Source: Bathymodiolus brooksi
Taxonomy: Eukaryota > Mollusca > Bivalvia > Mytilida > Modiolidae
Reading direction: 5' to 3'
DNA length: 64,000 nucleotides
Assembly: GCA_963680875.1 (NCBI GenBank)
Contig: OY804580.1
Coordinates: 99,982,000-100,045,999 of the forward strand
Every line of letters begins with the position of its first letter. The stretch's first letter is position 1. The notes below the pieces were generated by a model, which did not search any database, had not been told where the DNA came from, and saw nothing but the letters and a program-made list of their open reading frames with translations. This document shows positions 34,928 through 50,200 of this stretch, in pieces. A program made the translations under genes and the position numbers.

Positions 34928-37900
34928 GAGTGGCGTTAAACATCTAACCCTAACCCTATATCTAAGAGTGGCGTTAGACATCTAACACTAACCCTATATC
35001 TAAGAGTGGTGTTAAACACCTAACCCTAATGCTATATCTAAGAGTGGCGTTAGACGTCTAACACTAACCCTATATCTACGAGTGGTGTTAAACACCCAAC
35101 CCTTACCCTATATCTACGAGTGGTGTTAAACACCTAACCCTAACCCTATATCTAAGAGTGGTTTTAAACATCTAACCCTAACCCTATATCTAAGAGTGGT
35201 GTTAAACACCTAACCCTAACCCTATATCTAAGAGTGGTGTTAAACACCTAACCCTAACCCTATATCTAAGAGTGGTGTTAAACACCTAACCCTATATCTA
35301 AGAGTGGTGTTAGACATCTAACCCTAACCCTATATCTAAGAGTGGTGTTAAACACCTAACCCTTACTCTATATCTACGAGTGGTGTTAAACACCTAACCC
35401 TAACCCTATATCTAAGAGTGGTGTTAAACATCTAACCCTAACCCTATATCTAAGAGTGGTGTTAAACATCTAACCCTAACCCTATATCTAAGAGTGGTGT
35501 TAAACACCTAACCCTAACCCTATATCTAAGAGTGGTGTTAAACACCTAACCCTATATCTAAGAGTGGGGTTAAACACCTAACCCTATATCTAAGAGTGGT
35601 GTTAAACACCTAACACCTAACCCTATATCTAAGAGTGGTGTTAAACACCTAACCCTAACCCTATATCTAAGAGTGGTGTTAAACACCTAACCCTATATCT
35701 AAGAGTGGTGTTAAACACCTAACCCTAACCCTATATCTAAGAGTGGTGTTAAACATCTAACCCTATATCTAAGAGTGGTGTTAGACATCTAACCCTAACC
35801 CTATATCTAAGAGTGGTGTTAAACATCTAACCATATATCTAAGAGTGGTGTTAGACATCTAACCCTAACCCTATATCTAAGAGTGGTGTTAAACACCTAA
35901 CCCTATATCTAAGAGTGGTGTTAGACATCTAACCCTAACCCTATATCTAAGAGTGGTGTTAAACACCTAACCCTATATCTAAGAGTGGTGTTAGACATCT
36001 AACCCTAACCCTATATCTAAGAGTGGTGTTAAACACCTAACCCTATATATAAGAGTGGTGTTAGACATCTAACCCTAACCCTATATCTAAGAGTGGGGTT
36101 AAACACCTAACCCTATATCTAAGAGTGGTGTTAGACATCTAACCCTAACCCTATATCTAAGAGTGGTGTTAAACACCTAACCCTATATCTAAGAGTGGTG
36201 TTAGACATCTAACCCTAACCCTATATCTAAGAGTGGTGTTAAACATCTAACCCTATATCTAAGAGTGGTGTTAAACATCTAACCCTATATCTAAGAGTGG
36301 TGTTGGACACCTAACCCTAACCCTATATCTAAGAGTGGCATTAGACGTCTAACCCTAACCCTATATCTAAGAGTGGCATTAGACGTCTAACCCTAACCCT
36401 ATATCTAAGAGTAGTGTTCGACATCTAACCCTAACCCTATATCTAAGAGTGGCGTTAGACGTCTAACCCTAACCCTATATCTAAGAGTGGTGTTAAACAC
36501 CTAACCCTATATCTAAGAGTGGCGTTAAACACCTAACCCTAATCCTATATCTAAGTGTGGTGTTAAACACCTAACCCTAACCCTATATCTAAGAGTGGTG
36601 TTAAACACCTAACCCTAACCCTATATCTAAGAGTGGCGTTAAACACCTAACCCTAACCCTATATCTAAGAGTGGTGTTAGACGTCTAACCCTAACCCTAT
36701 ATCTAAGAGTGGTGTTAAACACCTAACCCTAACCCTATATCTAAGAGTGGCATTTAACACCTATCCCTTACCCTATATCTATGAGTGGTGTTAAACACCT
36801 AACCCTTACCCTATATCTACGAGTGGTGTTAAACACCTAACTCTAACCCTATATCTAAGAGTGGTGTTAAACACCTAACCCTTACCCTATATCTAAGAGT
36901 GGTGTTAAACACCTAACCCTTACCCTATATCTAAGAGTGGCGTTAAACACCTAACCCTTACCCTATATCTAAGAGTGGTGTTAAACACCTAACCATAACC
37001 CTATATCTAAGAGTGGTGTTAAACACCTAACCCTTACCCTATATCTACGAGTGGTGTTAAACACCTAACCCTTACCCTATATCTAAGAGTGGTGTTAAAC
37101 ACCTAACCCTAACCCTATATCTAAGAGTGGTGTTAAACACCTAACCCTAACCCTATATCTAAGAGTGGTGTTAAACACCTAACCCTAACCCTATATCTAA
37201 GAGTGGTGTTAAACACCTAACCCTAACCCTATATCTAAGAGTGGTGTTAAACAGCTAACCCTAACCCTATATCTACGAGTGGTGTTAAACACCTAACCCT
37301 TACCCTATATCTAAGAGTGGTGTTAAACACCTAACCCTAACCCTATATCTAAGAGTGGTGTTAAACACCTAATCCTTACCCTATATCTACGAGTGGTGTT
37401 AAACACCTAACCCTTGCCCTATATCTAAGAGTGGTGTTAAACACCTAACCATATATCTAAGAGTGGTGTTAAACACCTAACCCTAACCCTATATCTAAGA
37501 GTGGCGTTAAACACCTAACCCTAACCCTATATCCAAGAGTGGTGTTAAACACCTAACCCTAACCCTATATCTAAGAGTGGCGTTAGACGTCTAACACTAA
37601 CCCTATATCTAAGAGTGGTGTTAAACACCTAACCCTAATGCTATATCTAAGAGTGGCGTTAGACGTCTAACACTAACCCTATATCTAAGAGTGGTGTTAA
37701 ACACCTAAACCTAATGCTATATCTAAGAGTGGCGTTAGACGTCTAACACTAACCCTATATCTACGAGTGGTGTTAAACACCTAACCCTAACCCTATATCT
37801 AAGAGTGGTGTTAAACACCTAACCCTTACCCTATATCTACGAGTGGTGTTAAACACCTAACCCTATATCTAAGAGTGGTGTTAAACACCTAACCCTATAT

Positions 37901-40900
37901 CTAAGAGTGGTGTTAAACACCTAACCCTAACCCTATATCTAAGAGTGGTGTTAAACACCTAACCCTATATCTAAGAGTGGTGTTAAACACCTAACCCTAT
38001 ATCTAAGAGTGGTGTTAAACACCTAACCCTAACCCTATATCTAAGAGTGGCATTTAACACCTATCCCTTACCCTATATCTAAGAGTGGTGTTAAACACCT
38101 AACCCTAACCCTATATCTAAGAGTGGCATTTAACACCTATCCCTTACCCTATATCTACGAGTGGTGTTAAACACCTAACCCTTACCCTATATCTACGAGT
38201 GGTGTTAAACACCTAACCCTTACCCTATATCTAAGAGTGTGTTAAACACGTAACCCTAACCCTATATCTAAGAGTGGCATTTAACACCTATCCCTTACCC
38301 TATATCTACGAGTGTTGTTAAACACCTAACCCTTACCCTATATCTACGAGTGGTGTTAAACACCAAACCCTTACCCTATATCTAAGAGTGGTGTTAAACA
38401 CCTAACCCTTACCCTATATCTAAGAGTGGCGTTAAACACCTAACCCTTACCCTATATCTAAGAGTGGTGTTAAACACCTAACCATAACCCTATATCTAAG
38501 AGTGGTGTTAAACACCTAACCCTTACCCTATATCTACGAGTGGTGTTAAACACCTAACCCTTACCCTATATCTAAGAGTGGTGTTAAACACCTAACCCTA
38601 ACCCTATATCTAAGAGTGGTGTTAAACACCTAACCCTAACCCTATATCTAAGAGTGGTGTTAAACACCTAACCCTAACCCTATATCTAAGAGTGGTGTTA
38701 AACACCTAACCCTAACCCTATATCTAAGAGTGGTGTTAAACACCTAACCCTAACCCTATATCTAAGAGTGGTGTTAAACACCTAACCCTAACCCTATATC
38801 TAAGAGTGGTGTTAAACACCTAACCCTTACCCTATATCTAAGAGTGGTGTTAAACACCTAACCCTAACCCTATATCTAAGAGTGGTGTTAAACACCTAAC
38901 CCTTACCCTATATCTACGAGTGGTGTTAAACACCTAACCCTTGCCCTATATCTAAGAGTGGTGTTAAACACCTAACCCTAACCCTATATCTAAGAGTGGT
39001 GTTAAACACCTAACCCTTACCCTATATCTAAGAGTGGCGTTAAACACCTAACCCTTACCCTATATCTAAGAGTGGTGTTAAACACCTAACCATAACCCTA
39101 TATCTAAGAGTGGTGTTAAACACCTAACCCTTACCCTATATCTACGAGTGGTGTTAAACACCTAACCCTTACCCTATATCTAAGAGTGGTGTTAAACACC
39201 TAACCCTAACCCTATATCTAAGAGTGGTGTTAAACACCTAACCCTAACCCTATATCTAAGAGTGGTGTTAAACACCTAACCCTAACCCTATATCTAAGAG
39301 TGGTGTTAAACACCTAACCCTAACCCTATATCTAAGAGTGGTGTTAAACACCTAACCCTAACCCTATATCTAAGAGTGGTGTTAAACACCTAACCCTAAC
39401 CCTATATCTAAGAGTGGTGTTAAACACCTAACCCTTACCCTATATCTACGAGTGGTGTTAAACACCTAACCCTTACCCTATATCTAAGAGTGGTGTTAAA
39501 CACCTAACCCTAACCCTATATCTAAGAGTGGTGTTAAACACCTAACCCTTACCCTATATCTACGAGTGGTGTTAAACACCTAACCCTTGCCCTATATCTA
39601 AGAGTGGTGTTAAACACCTAACCCTAACCCTATATCTAAGAGTGGTGTTAAACACCTAACCCTAACCCTATATCTAAGAGTGGCGTTAAACACCTAACCC
39701 TAACCCTATATCTAAGAGTGGTGTTAGACGTCTAACCCTAACCCTATATTTAAGAGTGGCGTTAAACACCTAACCCTAACCCTATATCTAAGAGTGGTGT
39801 TAGACGTCTAACCCTAACCCTATATCTAAGAGTGGTGTTAAACACCTAACCCTAACCCTATATCTAAGAGTGGTGTTAGACGTCTAACCCTAACCCTATA
39901 TCTAAGAGTGGCGTTAGACGTCTAACCCTAACCCTATATCTAAGAGTGGTGTTAGACGTCTAACCCTAACCCTATATCTAAGAGTGGCGTTAAACACCTA
40001 ACCCTAACCCTATATCTAAGAGTGGTGTTAGACGTCTAACCCTAACCCTATATCTAAGAGTGGCGTTAAACACCTAACCCTAACCCTATATCTAAGAGTG
40101 GTGTTAGACTTCTAACCCTAACCCTATATCTAAGAGTGGTTTTAAACACCTAATCCTATATCTAAGAGTGGCGTGAAACACCTAACCCTAACCCTATATC
40201 TAAGAGTGGTGTTAGATGTCTAACCCTAACCCTATATCTAAGAGTGGCGTTAAACATCTAACCCTAACCCTATATCTAAGAGTGGTGTTAAACACCTAAC
40301 CCTAACCCTATATCCAAGAGTGGTGTTAAACACCTAACCCTAACCCTATATCTAAGAGTGGTGTTAGACGTCTAACCCTAACCCTATATCTAAGAGTGGT
40401 GTTAAACACCTAATCCTAACCCTATATCTAAGAGTGGCGTTAGACGTCTAACCCTAACCCTATATCTAAGAGTGGTGTTAAACACCTAACCCTATATCTA
40501 AGAGTGGTGTTAGACATCTAACCCTAACCCTATATCTAAGAGTGGTGTTAAACACCTAACCCTAACCCTATATCTAAGAGTGGCATTAAACACCTAACCC
40601 TAACCCTATATCTAAGAGTGGTGTTAAACACCTAACCCTAACCCTATATCTAAGAGTGGCATTAAACACCTAACCCTAACCCTATATCTAAGAGTGGTGT
40701 TAAACACCTAACCCTAACCCTATATCTAAGAGTGGGGTTAGACGTCTAACCCTAACCCTATATCTAAGAGTGGTGTTAAACACCTAACCCTAACCCTATA
40801 TCTAAGAGTGGTGTTAAACACCTAACCCTAACCCTATATCTAAGAGTGGGGTTAAACACCTAACCCTAGCCCTATATCTAAGAGTGGGGTTAAACACCTA

Positions 40901-41020
40901 ACCCTAACCCTATATCTAAGAGTGGTGTTAGACGTCTAACCCTAACCCTATATCTAAGAGTGGCGTTAGACGTCTAACCCTAACCCTATATCTAAGAGTG
41001 GTGTTAAACACCTAACCCTA
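34928..41020 (+). repeat. Satellite of 32/38-bp units with TAACCC hexamers, block 1
   Basis: The unit is tatctaagagtggtgttaaa, then cacctaaccc, then taacccta (38 bp); units with one fewer TAACCC are 32 bp. Variants include ttagacgtctaac in place of ttaaacacctaac, 'ctacgagtgg' and 'gcatttaacacctatccctt'. There is no coding frame. It lies inside the cadherin gene, because exon 17 ends with a normal donor. Confidence 0.97.
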
Positions 41021-41092
41021 TACAGTACACTCCAAGTGTATCAACGATCAAACACTCAGGTCCGACATATTCCACCCAAAATGTCCGACAAA

Positions 41093-41356
41093 TTTGAGAG
41101 TCAACACTCTCTAAGTCCGACTATTTGGTCGGACAATTTGGTCTTGGTCGGACATTTTGGTCGGACGTGAGAGTGGATATTAAAAGATTTTTTTTACATT
41201 TCTCGAGGTGAATATCTCAAACATTTTGTGATCGATGCGTATTTGTAAGCGTACTTTCTTTCCGGTGTGTAAAATGTGCGGGTACGTAAATACCCTAGTG
41301 TATTTTTACCTTGCACCATATTCTCGCCAGGAAAGGTAGCTCCAAGGTCAATATTT
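41093..41356 (+). repeat. Internal direct repeat of the 3.26-kb element, copy 1
   Basis: Begins 'tttgagagtcaacactctct' and ends 'aggtcaatat'. Copy 2 is at 42,094-42,310, lacking about 45 bp of 'ggtcggac' repeats. Both share 'ttgtaagcgtactttctttc' and 'cgtaaataccctagtgtatt'. Confidence 0.85.
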
Positions 41357-42093
41357 GTCACGCTCGGGCACAACAGTCGTTCGATACATAGGAGCACCTC
41401 ATAATCAAAGAATTGTACAATAATTTCGAGTTACACCGTTTGTGTTTCTTTAATCTGTTTAATTTTAATAGATCTTTTTAGTACATTTAAATTTTACGAT
41501 TACAATCGGATTGCTAGAAATATCGTAACTTTTCCGAAATCTAAACTTTAAAATTATATACGCCAAGTCCAGCCCTGGCTTGGATTTCTCGAAAAAAGTT
41601 TTCTTAACAAACCAAATTAAATTTGAGTAAAAACTCGACTTAAGTTTGCGTTTTGACTTTGTTTGTTTGGAGAAATCATTGACGATTTAAAAAACAATAA
41701 TCTGTTGTCACTTAAAACAGTCAATGAGGCCGGTAAGGCTGTGTACATGAATGAATAAGAAATAATTCTTTCGGAGTGTGATATCCATATAAAGGTGAAA
41801 TAACGGATGCAAAAATCACCTGCTAAAGTTACACAATATTCCGTTTACAAATATTTCAAGTCCCTATACTTGTTCATCTGTGACGGCAATATGTGTATTG
41901 GACTAGGTATTACAGCCAGCTTGATATGAATTAATTAGCTCAGGTTACAGGTGTCAATAATGGAAGAAACATCTTGTCGACACAAATTTCCAGGTGCCAG
42001 TGGGAGAACAATTATAATTAATTCTATTTAATGTTGTTGTTTTTTATTACTATTTGTTTGTAGGTACATTTGCAATCATTGAAGTAAATTTAA

Positions 42094-42310
42094 TTTGAGA
42101 GTCAACACTCTCTAAGTCCGACGTGCGAGTGGATATTTAAAGATTTTTTTTACATTTCTCGAGGTGAACATGTCAAACATTTTGTGATCGATGCATATTT
42201 GTAAGCGTACTTTCTTTCCGGTATGTAGAATGTCCGTTTACGTAAATACCCTAGTGTATTTCTACCTTGCAACATATTCGCGCCAGGAAAGGTAGCTCAA
42301 AGGTCAATAT
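42094..42310 (+). repeat. Internal direct repeat of the 3.26-kb element, copy 2
   Basis: See copy 1 at 41,093-41,356. It runs directly into a SINE-B tail at 42,308. Confidence 0.85.
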
Positions 42311-42350
42311 ATAACTGAAATATTGTTGAAAAGTGACGTTTAAACACCCA
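42308..42350 (+). mobile_element. SINE-B tail inside the 3.26-kb element
   Basis: 'tatataactgaaatattgtt' followed by gtgacgtttaaacaccc. Confidence 0.65.
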
Positions 42351-44110
42351 TAGCTTCATATAAATTATTGCAATAAAATATTGATTAAGTAACGAAATTG
42401 ATATAAATTATTTTCCAGTATATTTAGTATAAAAAGCTTGTTCTACACGTTCACTGTGAGATGTATTGCAACCGCCATTTTTAACTACAATCACGTGCGC
42501 ATGCTCGTGTTTGATGGAAAGCTATAGCTATATTTAGATATTTTGTGATAATAATTTTATATTGTAAATCGATCCACCCTGTGATTTTTTTCAACAAGAT
42601 ACATTTTTTATAGTATATATTTTATTATAAAATACAATATTGAACTGATTTTCGATAACACTTCAATCATTGAATATTGATTTTTTCGAATGTTGAATAT
42701 TTTATCCCCAGAATTGCACCCCCCTGTTAGTATACTTTTATTGCTTTATTTAAAAAAAAAAAGTAACACCAAGAACATCGATGATACGAGTCTTCTTATT
42801 CAGAAATAAACCTACAGCAAAATAAAGGTATACATTTTTTGTACTGTGAACAAAATTGTCATTTTTATCTAGATTTATCGTCCGAAAAATACGGTACTCC
42901 TCTACTATACTAATTTGGATTAGGTGATTGGAATTAGGTGCCATCATCAAAATAAAGATTAAAAAATGTATTTCATGATAATGATGGCTGATTAAAATTG
43001 TTTGTCATGCATTAGCAGTCAGTTGTCACCAATATACAGGAAGAGCCCCTACTGGGAAGCCATTCAATGAAAATAACAACCTGACCATATTGCTAAATAA
43101 GAATAAGAATTAGATAAGAAATTAGAATTTATAGAAGGCAAGGATTTATATAATTAACACATTAAGTCACATTTCATTTATTTAGCTTGGGTCAGTTATC
43201 AATTAAAAAGACAAAAATGGTTTTAAAAAAAATCTGTCTAATAAGTATTTACCTAAATAACGATATCATGACGTATAATAATTTCTCACCGTAAATGTAT
43301 TTATTTTATTAAGATATTTATACACATATATAAGAAAAAAGATATAAATTTATTTTTTAAGTACAAATAAATTGGAAGACGGCTTGAAAATCGAAAACGT
43401 AGAATAGTTATCTATGTTTTTAAGTCTTAGTAAAAAGAGTCTTGAGCAACGTTTTTTTTTCACACCTGTGATAGGTGTATTTGTATATCATGAATGCACG
43501 ATGCGACAACATGCTGAGATGGGTGATGTTTTGACAGGTAAACTGTAGAAAAAAAAACCCCCGTAGAATACACTAATAAAATATTATTTCACCTATATCA
43601 GGACTCCACAGACTGCCAATTTTCAAGAAGAAAAAAACGGGATTTACGGATTTATGACCCATTCGCCATGAACAAAATAAAGCTTAAATTTTACTAAATA
43701 ATTTTAATCCAAATTTGCCTTTAAAGAAATAAATGTATAAATTAGAATTATTTACCCGGGTTCGTTCGCCCTACATTTGGCAAACACGTAAAAGAGCAAA
43801 CGCACCCGATATCGTAAACCGGCAACTGTCTGCAGCAAGTGAAAGGGCCTTGGCATCGATTGTCGCGAGTACATAGGGACATATTAATATTCACTTCTAG
43901 TGCACTTAAAACATGGGTACTGCATGTTAATACATTTTATTCATGGATATTATTGTATATATTGCCCGTGACAGCCGTTAACATATCTATACTTTCCGTA
44001 CCACTATATTTCACTCATTTACTTCAGCTTTACTATGATACGCATGTTTCTTTATGCACAAATTTATTGGTTAGCAGAATTTGGGGACGTTTCCTGTTTA
44101 CATTTTAACT
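42351..44110. other. Interior of the 3.26-kb element, no gene recognised
   Basis: AT-rich. The short open frames (for example 43,839-44,108 and 42,750-42,950) have no transposase DDE/D or other motif visible. Confidence 0.5.
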
Positions 44111-44282
44111 ATCTGAGAGTGGAGACTCTCACTCCGACCTGGGAGGATTTGGTCGGACATTTGTCGGACAATTTGGTCGGACAATTTGGTCGGACATTTG
44201 TCGGACATTTGTCGGTGTGAAGTCCGACAAAACTCTCTGTCCGACCTGAGTGTTTGATCGTTGATACACTTGGAGGGATCTG

Positions 44283-47200
44283 TATCTAAGAGTGGTGTTA
44301 GACGTCTAACCCTAACCCTATATCTAAGAGTGGTGTTAAACACCTAACCCTAACCCTATATCTAAGAGTGGCATTTAACACCTATCCCTTACCCTATATC
44401 TAAGAGTGGTGTTAAACACCTAACCCTATATCTAAGAGTGGTGATAAACACCTAACCCTAACCCTATATCTAAGAGTGGTGTTAAACACCTAACCCTAAC
44501 CCTATATCTAAGAGTGGTGTTAGACGTCTAACCCTAACCCTATATCTAAGAGTGGTGTTAAACACATAACCCTAACCCTATATCTAAGAGTGGCGTTAGA
44601 CGTCTAACCCTAACCCTATATCTAAGAGTGGTGTTAAACACCTAACCCTAACCCTATATCTAAGACTGGTGTTAAACACCTAACCCTAACCCTATATCTA
44701 AGAGTGGTGTTAAACACCTAACCCTAACCCTATATCTAAGAGTGGTGTTAAACACCTAACCCTAACCATATATCTAAGAGTGGCATTAAACACCTAACCC
44801 TAACCCTATATCTAAGAGTGGTGTTAAACACCTAACCCTAACCCTATTTCTAAGAGTGGGGTTAGACGTCTAACCCTAACCCTATATCTAAGAGTGGTGT
44901 TAAACACCTAACCCTAACGCTATATCTAAGAGTGGTGTTAAACACCTAACCCTATATCTAAGAGTGGCATTAAACACCTAACCCTAACCCTATATCTAAG
45001 AGTGGCGTTAAACACCTAAGCCTAACCCTATATCTAAGAGTGGTGTTAGACATCTAACCCTATATCTAAGGGTGGCGTTAAACACCTAACCCTAACCCTA
45101 TATCTAAGAGTGGTGTTAAACACCTACCCCTATATCTAAGAGTGGTATTAGACGTCTAACCCTATATCTAAGAGTGGCGTTAAACACCTAACCCTAACCC
45201 TATATCTAAGAGTGGTGTTAAACACCTAACCCTATATCTAAGAGTGGTGTTAAACACCTAACCCTAACCCTATATCTAAGAGTGGCGTTAAACACCTAAC
45301 CCTAACCCTATATCTAAGAGTGGTGTTAAACACCTAACCCTATATCTAAGAGTGGTGTTAAACACCTAACCCTAACCCTATATCTAAGAGTGGTGTTAAA
45401 CACCTAACCCTAACCCTATATCTAAGAGTGGTGTTAAACACCTAACCCTAACCCTATATCTAAGAGTGGTGTTAAACACCTAACCCTAACCCTATATCTA
45501 AGAGTGGCATTAAACACCTAACCCTAACCCTATATCTAAGAGTGGTGTTAAACACCTAACCCTAATGCTATATCTAAGAGTGGTGTTAAACACCTAACCC
45601 TAATGCTATATCTAATAGTGGTGTTAAACACCTAACCCTATATCTAAGAGTGGCGTTAAACACCTAAGCCTAACCCTATATCTAAGAGTGGCGTTAGACG
45701 TCTAACCCTAACCCTATATCTAAGAGTGGTGTTAAACACCTAACCCTAACCCTATATCTAAGACTGGTGTTAAACACCTAACCCTAACCCTATATCTAAG
45801 AGTGGTGTTAAACACCTAACCCTAACCCTATATCTAAGAGTGGTGTTAAACACCTAACCCTAACCATATATCTAAGAGTGGCATTAAACACCTAACCCTA
45901 ACCCTATATCTAAGAGTGGTGTTAAACACCTAACCCTAACCCTATTTCTAAGAGTGGGGTTAGACGTCTAACCCTAACCCTATATCTAAGAGTGGTGTTA
46001 AACACCTAACCCTAACGCTATATCTAAGAGTGGTGTTAAACACCTAACCCTATATCTAAGAGTGGCATTAAACACCTAACCCTAACCCTATATCTAAGAG
46101 TGGCGTTAAACACCTAAGCCTAACCCTATATCTAAGAGTGGTGTTAGACATCTAACCCTATATCTAAGGGTGGCGTTAAACACCTAACCCTAACCCTATA
46201 TCTAAGAGTGGTGTTAAACACCTACCCCTATATCTAAGAGTGGTGTTAGACGTCTAACCCTATATCTAAGAGTGGCGTTAAACACCTAACCCTAACCCTA
46301 TATCTAAGAGTGGTGTTAAACACCTAACCCTATATCTAAGAGTGGTGTTAAACACCTAACCCTAACCCTATATCTAAGAGTGGCGTTAAACACCTAACCC
46401 TAACCCTATATCTAAGAGTGGTGTTAAACACCTAACCCTATATCTAAGAGTGGTGTTAAACACCTAACCCTAACCCTATATCTAAGAGTGGTGTTAAACA
46501 CCTAACCCTAACCCTATATCTAAGAGTGGTGTTAAACACCTAACCCTAACCCTATATCTAAGAGTGGTGTTAAACACCTAACCCTAACCCTATATCTAAG
46601 AGTGGCATTAAACACCTAACCCTAACCCTATATCTAAGAGTGGTGTTAAACACCTAACCCTAATGCTATATCTAAGAGTGGTGTTAAACACCTAACCCTA
46701 TATCTAAGAGTGGCGTTAAACACCTAAGCCTAACCCTATATCTAAGAGTGGTGTTAGACATCTAACCCTAACCCTATATCTAAGAGTGGTGTTAAACACC
46801 TAACCCTATATCTAAGAGTGGTGTTAGACGTCTAACCCTATATCTAAGAGTGGCGTTAAACACCTAACCCTAACCCTATATCTAAGAGTGGTGTTAAACA
46901 CCTAACCCTATATCTAAGAGTGGCATTAAACACCTAACCCTAACCCTATATCTAAGAGTGGTGTTAAACACCTAACCCTATATCTAAGAGTGGTGTTAAA
47001 CACCTAAACCTAACCCTATATCTAAGAGTGGGGTTAAACACCTAACCCTAACCCTATATCTAAGAGTGGTGTTAAACACCTAACCCTAACCCTATATCTA
47101 AGAGTGGCGTTAGACGTCTAACCCTAATCCTATATCTAAGAGTGGTGTTAAACACCTAACCCTAACCCTATATCTAAGAGTGGTGTTAAACACCTAACCC

Positions 47201-50200
47201 TAACCCTATATCTAAGAGTGGTGTTAAACACCTAACCCTAACACTATATCTAAGAGTGGTGTTAAACACCTAACCCTAACCCTATATCTAAGAGTGGTGT
47301 TAAACACCTAACCCTAACCCTATATCTAAGAATGGTGTTAAACACCTAACCCTAACCCTATATCTAAGAGTGGGGTTAAACACCTAACCCTAACCCTATA
47401 TCTAAGAGTGGTATTAGACGTCTAACCCTAACCCTATATTTAAGAGTGGTGTTAAACACCTAACCCTAACACTATATCTAAGAGTGGTGTTAAACACCTA
47501 ACCCTATATCTAAGAGTGGTGTTAGACGTCTAACCCTAACCCTATATCTAAGAGTGGTGTTAAACACCTAACCCTAACCCTATATCTAAGAGTGGCATTT
47601 AACACCTATCCCTTACCCTATATCTACGAGTGGTGTTAAACACCTAACCCTTACCCTATATCTACGAGTGGTGTTAAACACCTAACCCTTACCCTATATC
47701 TAAGAGTGGTGTTAAACACCTAACCCTAACCCTATATCTAAGAGTGGCATTTAACACCTATCCCTTACCCTATATCTACGAGTGGTGTTAAACACCTAGC
47801 CCTTACCCTATATCTACGAGTGGTGTTAAACACCTAACCCTTACCCTATATCTAAGAATGGTGTTAAACACCTAACCCTAACGCTATATCTAAGAGTGGT
47901 GTTAAACACCTAACACTATATCTAAGAGTGGCATTAAACACCTAACCCTATATCTAAGAGTGGCGTTAAACACCTAAGCCTAACCCTATATCTAAGAGTG
48001 GTGTTAGACATCTAACCCTATATCTAAGAGTGGCGCTAAACACCTAACCCTAACCCTATATCTAAGAGTGGTGTTAAACACCTAACCCTATATCTAAGAG
48101 TGGTGTTAAACACCTAACCCTAACCCTATATCTAAGAGTGGCATTAAACACCTAACCCTAACCCTATATCTAAGAGTGGTGTTAAACACCTAACCCTATA
48201 TCTAAGAGTGGTGTTAAACACCTAACCCTAACCCTATATCTAAGAGTGGGGTTAAACACCTAACCCTAACCCTATATCTAAGAGTGGTGTTAAACACCTA
48301 ACCCTAACCCTATATCTAAGAGTGGTGTTAAACACCTAACCCTAACCCTATATCTAAGAGTGGCGTTAGACGTCTAACCCTAACCCTATATCTAAGAGTG
48401 GTGTTAAACACCTAACCCTAACCCTATATCTAAGAGTGGTGTTAAACACCTAACCCTAACCCTATATCTAAGAGTGGTGTTAAACACCTAACCCTAACAC
48501 TATATCTAAGAGTGGTGTTAAACACCTAACCCTAACGCTATATCTAAGAGTGGTGTTAAACACCTAACCCTAATGCTATATCTAAGAGTGGTGTTAAACA
48601 CCTAACCCTATATCTAAGAGTGGCGTTAAACACCTAACCCTATATCTAAGAGTGGCGTTAAACACCTAAGCCTAACCCTATATCTAAGAGTGGTGTTAGA
48701 CGTCTAACCCTATATCTAAGAGTGGCGTTAAACACCTAACCCTAACCCTATATCTAAGAGTGGTGTTAAACACCTAACTCTATATCTAAGAGTGGCTTTA
48801 AACACCTAACCCTAACCCTATATCTAAGAGTGGCATTAAACACCTAACCCTAACCCTATATCTAAGAGTGGTGTTAAACACCTAACCCTATATCTAAGAG
48901 TGGTGTTAAACACCTAACCCTAACCCTATATCTAAGAGTGGGGTTAAACACCTAACCCTAACCCTATATCTAAGAGTGGTGTTAAACACCTAACCCTAAC
49001 CCTATATCCAAGAGTGGTGTTAAACACCTAACCCTAACCCTATATCTAAGAGTGGCGTTAGACGTCTAACCCTAACCCTATATCTAAGAGTGGTGTTAAA
49101 CACCTAACCCTAACCCTATATCTAAGAGTAGTGTTAAACACCTAACCCTAACCCTATATCTAAGAGTGGTGTTAAACACCTAACCCTAACACTATATCTA
49201 AGAGTGGTGTTAAACACCTAACCCTAACCCTATATCTAAGAGTGGTGTTAAACACCTAACCCTAACCCTATATCTAAGAGTGGTGTTAAACACCTAACCC
49301 TAACCCTATATCTAAGAGTGGTGTTAAACACCTAACCCTAACCCTATATCTAAGAGTGGCATTAAACACCTAACCCTAACCCTATATCTAAGAGTGGTGT
49401 TAAACACCTAACCCTAATGCTATATCTAAGAGTGGTGTTAAACACCTAACCCTATATCTAAGAGTGGCGTTAAACACCTAAGCCTAACCCTATATCTAAG
49501 AGTGGTGTTAGACATCTAACCCTAACCCTATATCTAAGAGTGGTGTTAAACACCTAACCCTATATCTAAGAGTGGTGTTAGACGTCTAACCCTATATCTA
49601 AGAGTGGCGTTAAACACCTAACCCTAACCCTATATCTAAGAGTGGTGTTAAACACCTAACCCTATATCTAAGAGTGGCATTAAACACCTAACCCTAACCC
49701 TATATCTAAGAGTGGTGTTAAACACCTAACCCTATATCTAAGAGTGGTGTTAAACACCTAAACCTAACCCTATATCTAAGAGTGGGGTTAAACACCTAAC
49801 CCTAACCCTATATCTAAGAGTGGTGTTAAACACCTAACCCTAACCCTATATCTAAGAGTGGCGTTAGACGTCTAACCCTAACCCTATATCTAAGAGTGGT
49901 GTTAAACACCTAACCCTAACCCTATATCTAAGAGTGGTGTTAAACACCTAACCCTAACCCTATATCTAAGAGTGGTGTTAAACACCTAACCCTAACACTA
50001 TATCTAAGAGTGGTGTTAAACACCTAACCCTAACCCTATATCTAAGAGTGGTGTTAAACACCTAACCCTAACCCTATATCTAAGAATGGTGTTAAACACC
50101 TAACCCTAACCCTATATCTAAGAGTGGGGTTAAACACCTAACCCTAACCCTATATCTAAGAGTGGTATTAGACGTCTAACCCTAACCCTATATTTAAGAG

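Larger units (their letters stand above)
41023..44282. mobile_element. 3.26-kb TA-flanked inverted-repeat element inserted in the satellite
   Basis: TA at 41,021-41,022 and 44,283-44,284. Removing the insert and one TA restores an intact satellite unit (ccctatatctaag). Ends CAG(TA/AT)C(A/C)CTCC continue as aagtgtatcaacgatcaaac and actcaggtc in inverted orientation, about 46 bp with a few mismatches. Subterminal 'ggtcggacatttgtcggac' motifs recur at both ends. No transposase frame was seen, so it is probably non-autonomous (Tc1/mariner-like by its TA target and CAG ends). Confidence 0.88.

Noticed and set aside
43839..44343. Possible transposase in the 3.26-kb element
   Set aside because: Only three short overlapping frames, partly in the 'gtcggac' repeats, and no DDE/D catalytic motif or helix-turn-helix seen.
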